From Butyrivibrio sp. MC2021 (GTDB taxonomy: Bacteria; Bacillota; Clostridia; Lachnospirales; Lachnospiraceae), in NCBI RefSeq assembly GCF_000621605.1, contig NZ_JHXX01000006.1:124001-188000 (forward strand): a DNA stretch of 64,000 nucleotides, read 5' to 3'. A program made the translations under genes and the position numbers. The notes below the pieces were generated by a model. The model searched no databases and had not been told where the DNA came from. It saw only the letters and a program-made list of their open reading frames with translations. Below, piece after piece: positions 35,531-43,084 of the stretch (position 1 is the stretch's first letter; each line of letters begins with the position of its first letter).

Positions 35531-38185
35531 TTATCTTCTTTTCAGAACAACCTTTGTCTGGCTGATGTTGAATTTACTCTTTTTACTTACTACATCCCTG
35601 CAGTAATCCAGAATATCCTGCATCTTTTCCACCATAACCTCAAGTGATCTATAAACATTTTCATCCTCTGTCTCATAATTTAGAATAAAAGCATCGTTTG
35701 TCATCATCATGCTTTTGACGGCCAGAAGCTTTCTGGTCTCAACAATATCGATCTCTTTTGTCAAAATAGCAATATCGAAGAGAACAAGAGGATTTCTGGT
35801 GGCCACAACATCAATTTCATCCGACAATCTTATAAGAGCCGCGAGATAGGGCAGACATACTGTGTTTCCGTTTGGGAGCCTTAACTCTGAAGGGTATTCC
35901 TTTTCATCCATCAGATCTGTCTTTCTGTGTCCTCGCACGATCTGTTTCACCGCAAAAACATGCTCTTTTGAAGGCAGTTCAAAGAGATCTGCATACTTTT
36001 CAACAAAAAAGCCACTGAACTCATTGTGATAAGACCTTACGAAATCTGCCTTGCTGGCACCCTTATTCTTTTCAAAAAATTCTTTTTCCGGAAGTCTTAC
36101 CCTGAACTCCTGGAAATCCTCTTCCCTTATGCCCATGCCCACATCATGAAGGTAACAGCCCACCAGAAGAATAAATATCTCGTCTGCATTCAGCTCATTT
36201 ATCCGCTCTTTTCCTATAAGTCTGTTACAGGAGTCAATGACCGTCATACTGTGAAGCTCGGAGTGGTCCGTAAATCCCGGGAAAAGAAGCAGATAGTTCG
36301 ACAGTATTTTCTCAGTTGTAAAAACAGTATTTCTGAATTTGGTATGAAGCTCCGGGCTAAGCTCCCGCAATCTCTTTTCCAAAAGATAATCTGTTTCTTT
36401 GTTCTCAAGAAGATTCTTGTCATCTATGGTAATGGTCAGGACATTCATTCCCAGCATGTTCTGGTAATTAACCTCATCCGCAATGTCATAAACCATCCTG
36501 ATTCCCATATTACCAAGGTTATCTTCTCCCGAGGTCAGATACGCCATGTCCTTTGGATCAAAGGGCTGGCAGTCATCCTTGATCCTGAGAATTACTTTCT
36601 CATCCTTAAAAACTGAAAGTGCATTCAGGGAATGTTTTTTCTTATCGGCTTTAAAGCCGTGTTCAATGATATATGTTGAGATCTCTTCAAGACAAAGAGC
36701 TGAAAAATAGGCAGTTTTTTTGCCCATGGAATGCTCAGCGCAGAAGTTCTGGATCTTCTCTGAGGCAGCTGATGCGTCACTGATATCAGAAATAGGAACA
36801 TCGATAAGGTCTCCCTCCGCCACACCGAAAGACGGTCTGAGGAACATGACCTCGTCAACATTTCTCGGAAGCCTCTTCCAAAAGATAATGTTGTAGAGCG
36901 GGACCGTAAGTATGGTCAGTACAATTCCGATCGGATTGGCAAGCCAGACACCCATGGCTCCCATGATGGGAGCGAGAATAATCGACGGAATGACCATGGA
37001 AAAAAAGCCATCGAACACCGATTGGATATTTACAAATGTTACATGACCGGTGGCCTGAAGGTAATTTGTGAAGATCTGGCATATCAGGATCAGCGGTATG
37101 CATGCGGAATAGATCATAAGAAGCTGATAGGCCAGCTTATACACGTTTGAAGTATTGTCCGGGAAAAAAATGGATGTCACAAAAGGAGCTATGAGCAATA
37201 TAAATATGGTAAACACCACCGACATGAGAAGCCCTTTGGTAAAGACCAGCTTCAGAGTCTTCTTCATGGAGTGCTTATCTTCCTCACCCACAAAAACACT
37301 GGTCAGCATGCGGACAACAGATCCGTTTCCCAGGCAATATGCAATAAGGAAACCGCAGATCATATTAAAGGATGACATGGCTGAAAGGCCGTCATTTCCT
37401 GAATATTTAAGAAGAATTCTGTTGAGGACCATGCCCCTTAGGGCTATACAGAATACAAGCAGGGCTCCGGGAATACCGATTTTTATAAGGCGGCCCAGAT
37501 CCCTCCACAATATCTTTTTGAAGCCATAATGAAGCTGACATTTTTTAGAAAAATAATAGGGAGCAAGTATAATAAAATAGGTCAGATTACTGAAAGAAGT
37601 CGCAAGGGCAAGGCCCCAAATGCCCATATGCAGAACCCCTACCAGCACAATATCCAATGCGACGTTGGAAATGATCATACCTGCAACACCTATATATCCT
37701 CTGGTGCTCTGCCTCTCCATCTGAAGGAAAGAAGCTATCTGCTGAGCAAGGAGCATAGGTATGATACCGATGGCATATCCGACAATATACTGGACAAGTT
37801 TAGCCTTCAGCTCGTCACTGGATCCCAGCATAACTGCTATTGGTCCCGGGACCAGAAGGCTGCAGGCAGTAAGAATAACTCCAACAATGAATGTCACCGT
37901 CAGATTCAGAGAAAAGATACCTTCAGTTTTGTGGATTTCACCTTTTCCCATGTACCTTCCGCACAGAACAGTGGTACCGCCGAGAAGTACCGAGCCCGCA
38001 GCGGTCATGATATTGACCATGGAGTAGTAAAGACCGATAACTCCAACCGCGGTGGAATCTATGTATCGTCCCGCCATTGTTCCGTCAACTATGGTGTTGA
38101 TGGAGCCCATGGCAAAAATAAGTATCTGTACCGGTAGTATTGAAAAAAACAATCTTGATAACAGCTTATCTGAAGATTTATTCAT
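35531..38185 (-). CDS. MATE transporter fused to HATPase and HD phosphohydrolase domains
   Basis: 884 residues, about twice the length of an ordinary MATE protein. Residues 1-450 form a MATE core (INTIVDGTMAGRYIDS, about 12 helices). Residues about 470-600 resemble an RsbW-type ATP-binding fold: LEEISTYIIEHGF as N-box near residue 500, then DDCQPFDP and NMGIRMVYDIAD. Residues about 630-884 form an HD domain: His in ELHSMTV near 643, HD in YLHDVGMG near 679, and a late Asp in ALIRLSDEIDV near 785. The frame is continuous. ATG 38185 follows GGGATC. Combining transport with a kinase-like and an HD domain suggests a transporter that signals or is gated by nucleotide; this is inference. Confidence 0.85.
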   Translation of the reverse strand: MNKSSDKLLSRLFFSILPVQILIFAMGSINTIVDGTMAGRYIDSTAVGVIGLYYSMVNIMTAAGSVLLGGTTVLCGRYMGKGEIHKTEGIFSLNLTVTFIVGVILTACSLLVPGPIAVMLGSSDELKAKLVQYIVGYAIGIIPMLLAQQIASFLQMERQSTRGYIGVAGMIISNVALDIVLVGVLHMGIWGLALATSFSNLTYFIILAPYYFSKKCQLHYGFKKILWRDLGRLIKIGIPGALLVFCIALRGMVLNRILLKYSGNDGLSAMSSFNMICGFLIAYCLGNGSVVRMLTSVFVGEEDKHSMKKTLKLVFTKGLLMSVVFTIFILLIAPFVTSIFFPDNTSNVYKLAYQLLMIYSACIPLILICQIFTNYLQATGHVTFVNIQSVFDGFFSMVIPSIILAPIMGAMGVWLANPIGIVLTILTVPLYNIIFWKRLPRNVDEVMFLRPSFGVAEGDLIDVPISDISDASAASEKIQNFCAEHSMGKKTAYFSALCLEEISTYIIEHGFKADKKKHSLNALSVFKDEKVILRIKDDCQPFDPKDMAYLTSGEDNLGNMGIRMVYDIADEVNYQNMLGMNVLTITIDDKNLLENKETDYLLEKRLRELSPELHTKFRNTVFTTEKILSNYLLLFPGFTDHSELHSMTVIDSCNRLIGKERINELNADEIFILLVGCYLHDVGMGIREEDFQEFRVRLPEKEFFEKNKGASKADFVRSYHNEFSGFFVEKYADLFELPSKEHVFAVKQIVRGHRKTDLMDEKEYPSELRLPNGNTVCLPYLAALIRLSDEIDVVATRNPLVLFDIAILTKEIDIVETRKLLAVKSMMMTNDAFILNYETEDENVYRSLEVMVEKMQDILDYCRDVVSKKSKFNISQTKVVLKRR

Positions 38186-38308
38186 CGTGATCCCTCATAA
38201 ATATCTAGCCATCTTTCAATCATGCATACACATTATATAAAACAATTATACACCATATTACGAACTTGCAGTCTGTTCTTTACGCATGCAAACTGACCAA
38301 TTTCAATG

Positions 38309-38346
38309 CAAAAAAAGAGAGCAATCACACAGGATTGCCCTCTTTC
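38309..38346 (-). terminator. Terminator after the rubrerythrin gene
   Basis: On the minus strand AAAGAGGGCAATC pairs with GATTGCTCTCTTT, ending in seven T residues. Confidence 0.85.
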
Positions 38347-38371
38347 AAAAATTCAGTATATATATTTCTGA

Positions 38372-38911
38372 TTAACCGAAATATCTCTTAAGGAGACCAG
38401 CGAAAGCCTTGCCGTGTCTAGCCTCGTCTCTGGCCATCTCATGAACCGTGTCGTGGATAGCATCAAGATCAAGCTTCTTAGCTCTCTTGGCAAGATCTGT
38501 CTTTCCATTGGTTGCGCCGTTCTCAGCGTCAACTCTCATCTGAAGGTTCTTCTTGGTGGAATCTGTAAGAACTTCTCCCAGAAGCTCAGCAAACTTTGCT
38601 GCGTGCTCAGCCTCTTCCCAGGCTGCCTTAGCATAATAGTCACCAATCTCGGGATATCCCTCACGATAAGCCTGGCGGCTCATTGCAAGATACATACCAA
38701 CCTCTGAACACTCTCCGGTAAAGTTGGAGCGAAGGTCCTCGATAATATCATCAGGAGCGCCCTTAGCTACACCAACAACGTGCTCAGCAGCCCATACAAG
38801 GTCATCTGCCTGCTTGGTAAACTTCTCAGCCGGTGCCTTACATACAGGACAAGCCTCCGGAGGAGTGTCGCCTTCATGAACGTAACCACATACCTGACAT
38901 ACCCATTTCAT
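38372..38911 (-). CDS. Reverse rubrerythrin (rubredoxin domain first)
   Basis: 179 residues from ATG 38911 with AGGAGA 9 bases upstream; the frame extends 90 bases further without a ribosome site. The N-terminal rubredoxin domain has both Cys pairs ([10 protein letters not shown] and CPVCKAP). The ferritin-like di-iron domain follows with [18 protein letters not shown] and DEARHGKAF. The reversed order is that of the clostridial reverse rubrerythrins, which reduce hydrogen peroxide and oxygen in anaerobes using NADH-linked rubredoxin reductases. The PerR-type gene lies 62 bp upstream on the same strand. Confidence 0.93.
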   Translation of the reverse strand: MKWVCQVCGYVHEGDTPPEACPVCKAPAEKFTKQADDLVWAAEHVVGVAKGAPDDIIEDLRSNFTGECSEVGMYLAMSRQAYREGYPEIGDYYAKAAWEEAEHAAKFAELLGEVLTDSTKKNLQMRVDAENGATNGKTDLAKRAKKLDLDAIHDTVHEMARDEARHGKAFAGLLKRYFG

Positions 38912-38973
38912 AGTAGAAATCTCCTTTCTCGCGCTCTGCGCAAAGTGCAATTGTTTGCACATGATGTTTGAAT

Positions 38974-39372
38974 TTATAATTGCGGATTCTGTAAAAGGCA
39001 ATCCTCGCAGGTGCCGTAGAAATAGATTTTGTGCCCATCTATCTTTCCGGGAAAAGACTTGGAGGCGATCTCATCAATTTTGCCGTTGATATCGTCCATC
39101 TCGATGTCCGCCACTTTTTTGCAGCAGTTGCAGACAAAGTGGTTGTGATTTCTGACATCATAGTCAAAATGCTCATATCCGTCCCCAACCCTGAATCTTG
39201 CGATCTCTCCGATGTCGGATAAAAGCACCAGATTCCGGTAAACCGTGCCAAGGCTGATCTTGGGGTAAATCTCCCGGATATTGTTGTAGACTACCTCTGC
39301 CGTAGGATGGTCTTTCCTGCCCTGCAGGAAATCTTTGATCATAGCTCTCTGTTTGCTGTATTTAAGCGCCAT
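38974..39372 (-). CDS. perR: PerR-type peroxide-responsive Fur family regulator
   Basis: 132 residues; ATG 39372 follows AGGAGG. The winged-helix half contains [19 protein letters not shown]; the C-terminal half carries the structural zinc cysteines CNCC and CEDC and the histidine cluster [14 protein letters not shown] that binds the sensing metal. Gene order PerR-rubrerythrin on one strand points to peroxide-stress control. It could instead be a Fur or Zur paralogue; the partner gene favours PerR. Confidence 0.82.
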   Translation of the reverse strand: MALKYSKQRAMIKDFLQGRKDHPTAEVVYNNIREIYPKISLGTVYRNLVLLSDIGEIARFRVGDGYEHFDYDVRNHNHFVCNCCKKVADIEMDDINGKIDEIASKSFPGKIDGHKIYFYGTCEDCLLQNPQL

Positions 39373-39581
39373 GTAACCTCCTGCTATTGCGAATTAAAAA
39401 ATTGACCCTTTCTCAAAATCAGTAATCATTCCTAATATCAAATATAACACAAATATCCATCTTTGTCTTCAGTTTATAAAAGTTTTAGAATATCTTATGA
39501 AAAGTTTGTAATTTTATTTCGTTTATGAATGAAATATTGATATATACTTATGATATAGGGTTTCAAATAATGGAGGTTATT

Positions 39582-40448
39582 ATGAACATTGTCAGTGAAA
39601 AGATCAAAAGTTGTTATAACTCATTGCCCAGTTCCGAGAGACTGGTGGCAGACTATGTTTTGGAGAGGAAGGATGATCTTTTCCAATATCCCATAAAAGA
39701 GCTGGCGAGGCTCTCCGGCACAACCCAGGCGGCCTGGACAAGATTTGCGCAGGCCATAGGTTATAACGGACTTAAGGATCTGAAGAACGCCTACTATGCA
39801 GAGGCCAACACCTCACTGGCTCAGGCGGACAAGGGTCCCAAGATTTCCTTCAAGGACGTAAATGAATATACCTCGCTTCAGTCAATTGCAGATAATATCT
39901 GTGCTACCAGCGTTCAGGCGGTGCAGACCACATACAGACTTTTTGACGCGGGAACTTTTTCCGATGCGGTAACAAAGATCGTGGGAGCCAAGCAGATCCA
40001 GGTATTTGGTGTAGGTACGGCGGGAGTTGCAGCCTACGACCTGTATTGCAAACTTCTGAGAATTCATTATAATGTTGTATTTAACCAGGATCATCATATG
40101 AATCTCATGACTATTTCCCAGATCTGCTCTGATGATGTGGCGATTTTCTTTAGCGACAACGCCAAGAATGCAGAGATCATGGCACTTTTCAAGATTGCAA
40201 AAGAGAGAGGTGCCGGCACTATTGCCATTACCAAGTTGGGAAATAATCCCCTTACCACAGGCTGCGATCAGGTTCTTTTTGCCACATCGCCCGAGATTGA
40301 TAAAAAGAGCGGAATCACCAGTTCAAGATTTGCGCAGCTCTTCCTTGTGGATACGCTTTACACAGCCATCGCCAACAGGGATTACGAGAATATCAAAGGG
40401 TATCTCCGCGATTCATATGAAGTTTTCCATGAGTCCAATAAAGATTAA
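39582..40448 (+). CDS. RpiR family transcriptional regulator (HTH plus SIS domain)
   Basis: 288 residues from ATG 39582, preceded by TGGAGGT; an in-frame start at 39525 lacks a ribosome site. Residues 1-80 are the HTH_6 domain (LPSSERLVADYVLERKDD), and about 110-270 the SIS sugar-phosphate-binding domain (IQVFGVGTAGVAAYDLYCKL, DVAIFFSDNAKNAEIM). RpiR proteins answer to sugar phosphates. Only 14 bp separate it from luxS, so it may couple AI-2 or ribose-type metabolites to luxS expression. Confidence 0.88.
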   Translation: MNIVSEKIKSCYNSLPSSERLVADYVLERKDDLFQYPIKELARLSGTTQAAWTRFAQAIGYNGLKDLKNAYYAEANTSLAQADKGPKISFKDVNEYTSLQSIADNICATSVQAVQTTYRLFDAGTFSDAVTKIVGAKQIQVFGVGTAGVAAYDLYCKLLRIHYNVVFNQDHHMNLMTISQICSDDVAIFFSDNAKNAEIMALFKIAKERGAGTIAITKLGNNPLTTGCDQVLFATSPEIDKKSGITSSRFAQLFLVDTLYTAIANRDYENIKGYLRDSYEVFHESNKD

Positions 40449-40462
40449 AGGAAGAGAACATA

Positions 40463-40942
40463 ATGGAAAAAATAGCAAGCTTTACAGTGAATCACTTAGA
40501 CCTTGAACCGGGCATTTATGTATCAAGAAAAGACAAAGTGGGAGCAGAGACCATCACAACCTTTGACCTTAGAATGACAGCTCCCAACAAGGAACCCGTC
40601 ATGAATACCGCAGAGGTACATACAATGGAGCACCTTGGCGCTACTTTCCTCAGAAACGATGAGGAGTACAAGGATAGAACCATTTACTTTGGACCTATGG
40701 GCTGCAGGACCGGCTTCTATGTAGTTCTTGCAGGAGACCTTGATTCCAGGGACATCGTACCTCTTATCACAAGAATGTATGAGTTTATCAGGGACTTTAA
40801 GGGAGAGGTTCCCGGAGCAAGCCCCAGAGACTGTGGCAATTATCTTGATATGAACTTGGGAATGGCCAATTTCCTGGCAAAAAGGTATCTGGACAACACT
40901 CTCTACAACATAGATGATAAGCATCTTGTCTATCCGGAATAA
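40463..40942 (+). CDS. luxS: S-ribosylhomocysteine lyase (AI-2 synthase)
   Basis: 159 residues. The iron/zinc site is complete: HTMEH and the distal Cys in RDCGNYLDM; the catalytic Cys sits in GPMGCRTGFY. It splits S-ribosylhomocysteine to homocysteine and DPD, the precursor of the AI-2 signal. Ribosome site GGAAGAG. mtnN, which makes its substrate, lies downstream beyond a structured element and terminator. It probably shares a transcript with the upstream RpiR gene. Confidence 0.96.
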   Translation: MEKIASFTVNHLDLEPGIYVSRKDKVGAETITTFDLRMTAPNKEPVMNTAEVHTMEHLGATFLRNDEEYKDRTIYFGPMGCRTGFYVVLAGDLDSRDIVPLITRMYEFIRDFKGEVPGASPRDCGNYLDMNLGMANFLAKRYLDNTLYNIDDKHLVYPE

Positions 40943-40951
40943 TAAAAGGAC

Positions 40952-41106
40952 CGATAGTTACTGTTCAGAGGTAGCAGGAAGCGCAACGCCGCTGACTGCG
41001 TAAGAATATGATTCAGGAGTGAGCGCATTCTTCGCCGCAGGCGAATTGGAATGAATGCGCGAATTCGTTACTGGAGCGAGCTGTGGCGAGTGAACAGTAA
41101 CGATCG
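40952..41106 (+). repeat. Structured intergenic element, copy 1 (covarying outer stem)
   Basis: Outer arms GTTACTGTTCA (40957-40967) and TGAACAGTAAC (41091-41101) pair perfectly and extend outward to 16 bp with one mismatch. Inside are hairpins and the motif GAATATGATTCAGGAGTGAG, which recurs with small changes in a second copy at 42.3-42.5 kb. The sequence between the motifs differs but stays self-complementary. It fits a structured RNA or a small mobile repeat. Confidence 0.65.
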
Positions 41107-41120
41107 ATATGACAGATTAA

Positions 41121-41156
41121 GGGAAGTTCCTTGGAATATGAGGAGCTTCCCTTTTT
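41121..41156 (+). terminator. Terminator upstream of mtnN
   Basis: GGGAAGTTCCT pairs with AGGAGCTTCCC, then TTTTT. It ends the rpiR-luxS transcript, so mtnN needs its own promoter (a TATAAT at 41175-41180 is a candidate -10). Confidence 0.85.
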
Positions 41157-41225
41157 AGATGTGTTTACATGCATTATAATAAATATGCGGTTTAATTTTA
41201 TCATTAAGAATAAAGGAGAAAACCC

Positions 41226-41921
41226 ATGAAAATTGGAATTATCGGAGCCATGGAAGTTGAGGTAGAGACCCTCAAGAAGAACATGGAGATAAAAAATATC
41301 GTTAAGAAGGCCTCTATGGAGTTCTTTGAGGGAACCATCGGAGGCACAGAGGCAGTTGTTGTACGAAGCGGAATCTGTAAGGTGAATGCGGGAATCTGTG
41401 TGCAGATCCTGGTGGATACCTTCGGTGTGACCCATGTTATAAACACCGGGGCAGCAGGCTCGCTGGATGCAAGGATCAATATCGGAGACATCGTGCTCTC
41501 CACAGATGCGGTTTATCATGATGTGGACGCTACAATTTTCGGATATAAAAAGGGAGAGGTTCCCCAGCTGGGAGTGGCTTCTTTCGAGGCAGACAAGACT
41601 TTGAGAGAGAAGGCTGCGGCTGCCATCAAGGTTGCGGCGCCGGATCTTGGGATCTTTGAGGGAAGAGTCTGCAGCGGTGACCAGTTCATCTGCGACAAGG
41701 CAGTTAAGGACACCATCATAGCTGATTTTGGCGGAATGTGCTGCGAGATGGAAGGCACAGGAATCGCTCAGGCATGCTTTTTGAACAACATTCCTTTCCT
41801 CATCATCCGCGCCATCTCCGACAAGGCAGACGGCAGCGATGTTGTGGACTATCCTGTGTTTGAAGCAAAGGCTGCGAAAGACTGCGCGGCAGCGACGCTG
41901 GAACTGCTTAAGAGTTTATGA
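41226..41921 (+). CDS. mtnN: 5'-methylthioadenosine/S-adenosylhomocysteine nucleosidase
   Basis: 231 residues, typical Pfs/MtnN length. ATG 41226 follows AAAGGAG. The N-terminal GAMEVEVETLK, the SGICKVNAGICVQILVDTF stretch, EMEGTGIAQ and catalytic Asp in AISDKADGSD are all present. It removes adenine from MTA and SAH, supplying S-ribosylhomocysteine to LuxS. This completes the SAH detoxification and AI-2 route in this cluster. Confidence 0.95.
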   Translation: MKIGIIGAMEVEVETLKKNMEIKNIVKKASMEFFEGTIGGTEAVVVRSGICKVNAGICVQILVDTFGVTHVINTGAAGSLDARINIGDIVLSTDAVYHDVDATIFGYKKGEVPQLGVASFEADKTLREKAAAAIKVAAPDLGIFEGRVCSGDQFICDKAVKDTIIADFGGMCCEMEGTGIAQACFLNNIPFLIIRAISDKADGSDVVDYPVFEAKAAKDCAAATLELLKSL

Positions 41922-41929
41922 AATTGCAC

Positions 41930-42330
41930 ACAATCTAACCAAATTGACACCCGGGAAACGATGATGTTTACTGGCTTTAGCACAGAGTGGGGTCAGACCC
42001 CAATTATGCATTTTTGTGGCTACCCGAAGGTGCTAGTACCTAGGAGGACGTTCTTGGGGATGGCCCTTCGAGAAGGGCTATCCCCGCCACTTGGGCATCC
42101 CCTGGTCCTAAGCTTTATTTCGGGCGCTGCCCGAACCCGTCCTCGCCGGAAGGCAGGAGGGCCGGCATAAAGAAGCCGTCCCCCGCCTGGCAAGGATGAT
42201 CCGTGTCACTTAATCAAGGGCTTTCGCGGCATAAATCCTCGCGGAAGTCTATTTTTGTGGCTACCCGGACGGGGGCTGCCGCTGCGGTTTATTCCACGGT
42301 CCCTTGACTAAGCTCCCGCTCCGGGAAGTA
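41930..42330. repeat. Gene-free region of nested hairpins and direct repeats
   Basis: There is no credible gene here; the small open frames lack ribosome sites. Visible structure: TGGGGTCAGACCCCA at 41988-42002; a 12-bp GC-rich hairpin at 42056-42085; TTCGGGC/GCCCGAA at 42119-42135; the 17-bp direct repeat ATTTTTGTGGCTACCCG at 42010-42026 and 42251-42267; and arms CTTAATCAAGGG (42209) and CCCTTGACTAAG (42301). It may be one or more inserted repeat elements. Confidence 0.6.
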
Positions 42331-42338
42331 GTTCAATA

Positions 42339-42481
42339 GTTACTATTCATAGTAGAATCACGCACTAGCTGCGTGATTCGTGAGAATATGATACAAGAGT
42401 GAGGGGCGATCTTTTGCGAAGCAAAACTTTAATATCGCCCCGAATGTTACTATGAGCAGTCGTAAGACTGTGAATAGTAAC
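42339..42481 (+). repeat. Structured intergenic element, copy 2 (covarying outer stem)
   Basis: Outer arms GTTACTATTCA (42339-42349) and TGAATAGTAAC (42471-42481) pair perfectly. Relative to copy 1 a G-C pair has become A-T on both sides. Inner hairpins AATCACGCA/TGCGTGATT and GGGGCGAT/ATCGCCCC occupy the same places as different hairpins in copy 1, while GAATATGAT, GAGTGAG and an internal GAAT..GTTACT are kept. Confidence 0.68.
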
Positions 42482-42520
42482 ATTCAATATGGCTTCATTT
42501 GGAGTGGCTAAAACAGCGGA

Positions 42521-42707
42521 ATAGGATAAGACTCTACAGTTTCAATTGTTTTATCCTATATTTTTTCTTGAAAAATAGGATAAGATTCTACAATATAAAG
42601 CATTTTATCCTATTAAATTACAAAAAATACCTTCAATCAATAATATATTACTGTTATACCGATAAAATGTAGGATAAGACCAGCATTTTCCCGTGGTCTT
42701 ATCCTAT
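42521..42707. repeat. Array of three hairpins built from the motif ATAGGATAAG
   Basis: Three inverted repeats: 42521-42559 and 42575-42613 (54 bp apart, both with TCTACA after the left arm) and 42670-42707. Each arm is TAGGATAA or its complement, giving six copies in alternating orientation. The first hairpin is followed by a T-rich run and could terminate transcription. No protein-coding gene is supported here; a 69-codon frame on the minus strand across 42637-42846 lacks a ribosome site. Confidence 0.65.
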
Positions 42708-42926
42708 TTATGCGGGGGCAGGCCCTTTCTTTACTGTGACTAGCAAGCAGTCTGCGCGGCAGCTCATTCAAAAAATATACTTGCCCAACGAAACCTGCGG
42801 GAAGCCTGTTGTGTAAAGCAAGCATTCTCAACATATACGTTTCCAACGCGCAGAAGATAGAGGAGATCGGGGGCGCTGCGGCGTAATGGAAATTTGTGAG
42901 TCATTCGTACTGTGACTATGATTTAT

Positions 42927-43000
42927 GCACATAAAAAAACCGTGTTGCAAAGCTGCTCTGAACAACGTGAAAGCTTTGTGACACGGCTTTTTTTATGTGC
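42927..43000. terminator. Long bidirectional terminator downstream of pgi
   Basis: A stem of nearly 30 bp (GCACATAAAAAAACCGTG... pairing with ...CACGGCTTTTTTTATGTGC). The T runs lie within the arms, so it can work in both directions. It would end the pgi transcript. Confidence 0.85.
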
Positions 43001-43084
43001 TGATAAATCAAGGAGTCGGCGAAGCGAACAAATCTTTATTTCGTCGTAGCGCCCACGGCCTTCTCTATCTTTGTCCGATCAAAA

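Noticed and set aside
37529..38137. A 202-codon frame opposite the MATE part of the fusion protein
   Set aside because: Antisense to conserved MATE helices, with low-complexity composition.
41961..42170. A 69-codon plus-strand frame downstream of mtnN
   Set aside because: It runs through two GC-rich hairpins in the repeat block, has no ribosome site and a Pro/Arg/Gly-rich composition.
42521..42707. Possible CRISPR-like repeat array
   Set aside because: Only three units with irregular spacing (54 and 95 bp), hairpin arms rather than uniform repeats, and no cas genes.
42637..42846. A 69-codon minus-strand frame containing NRLPAGFVGQVYFLNEL
   Set aside because: TTG start without ribosome site, overlapping the TAGGATAA hairpin array. 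The product looks as if it might recur in related genomes, but that could reflect a repeated non-coding element; not supported as a gene.
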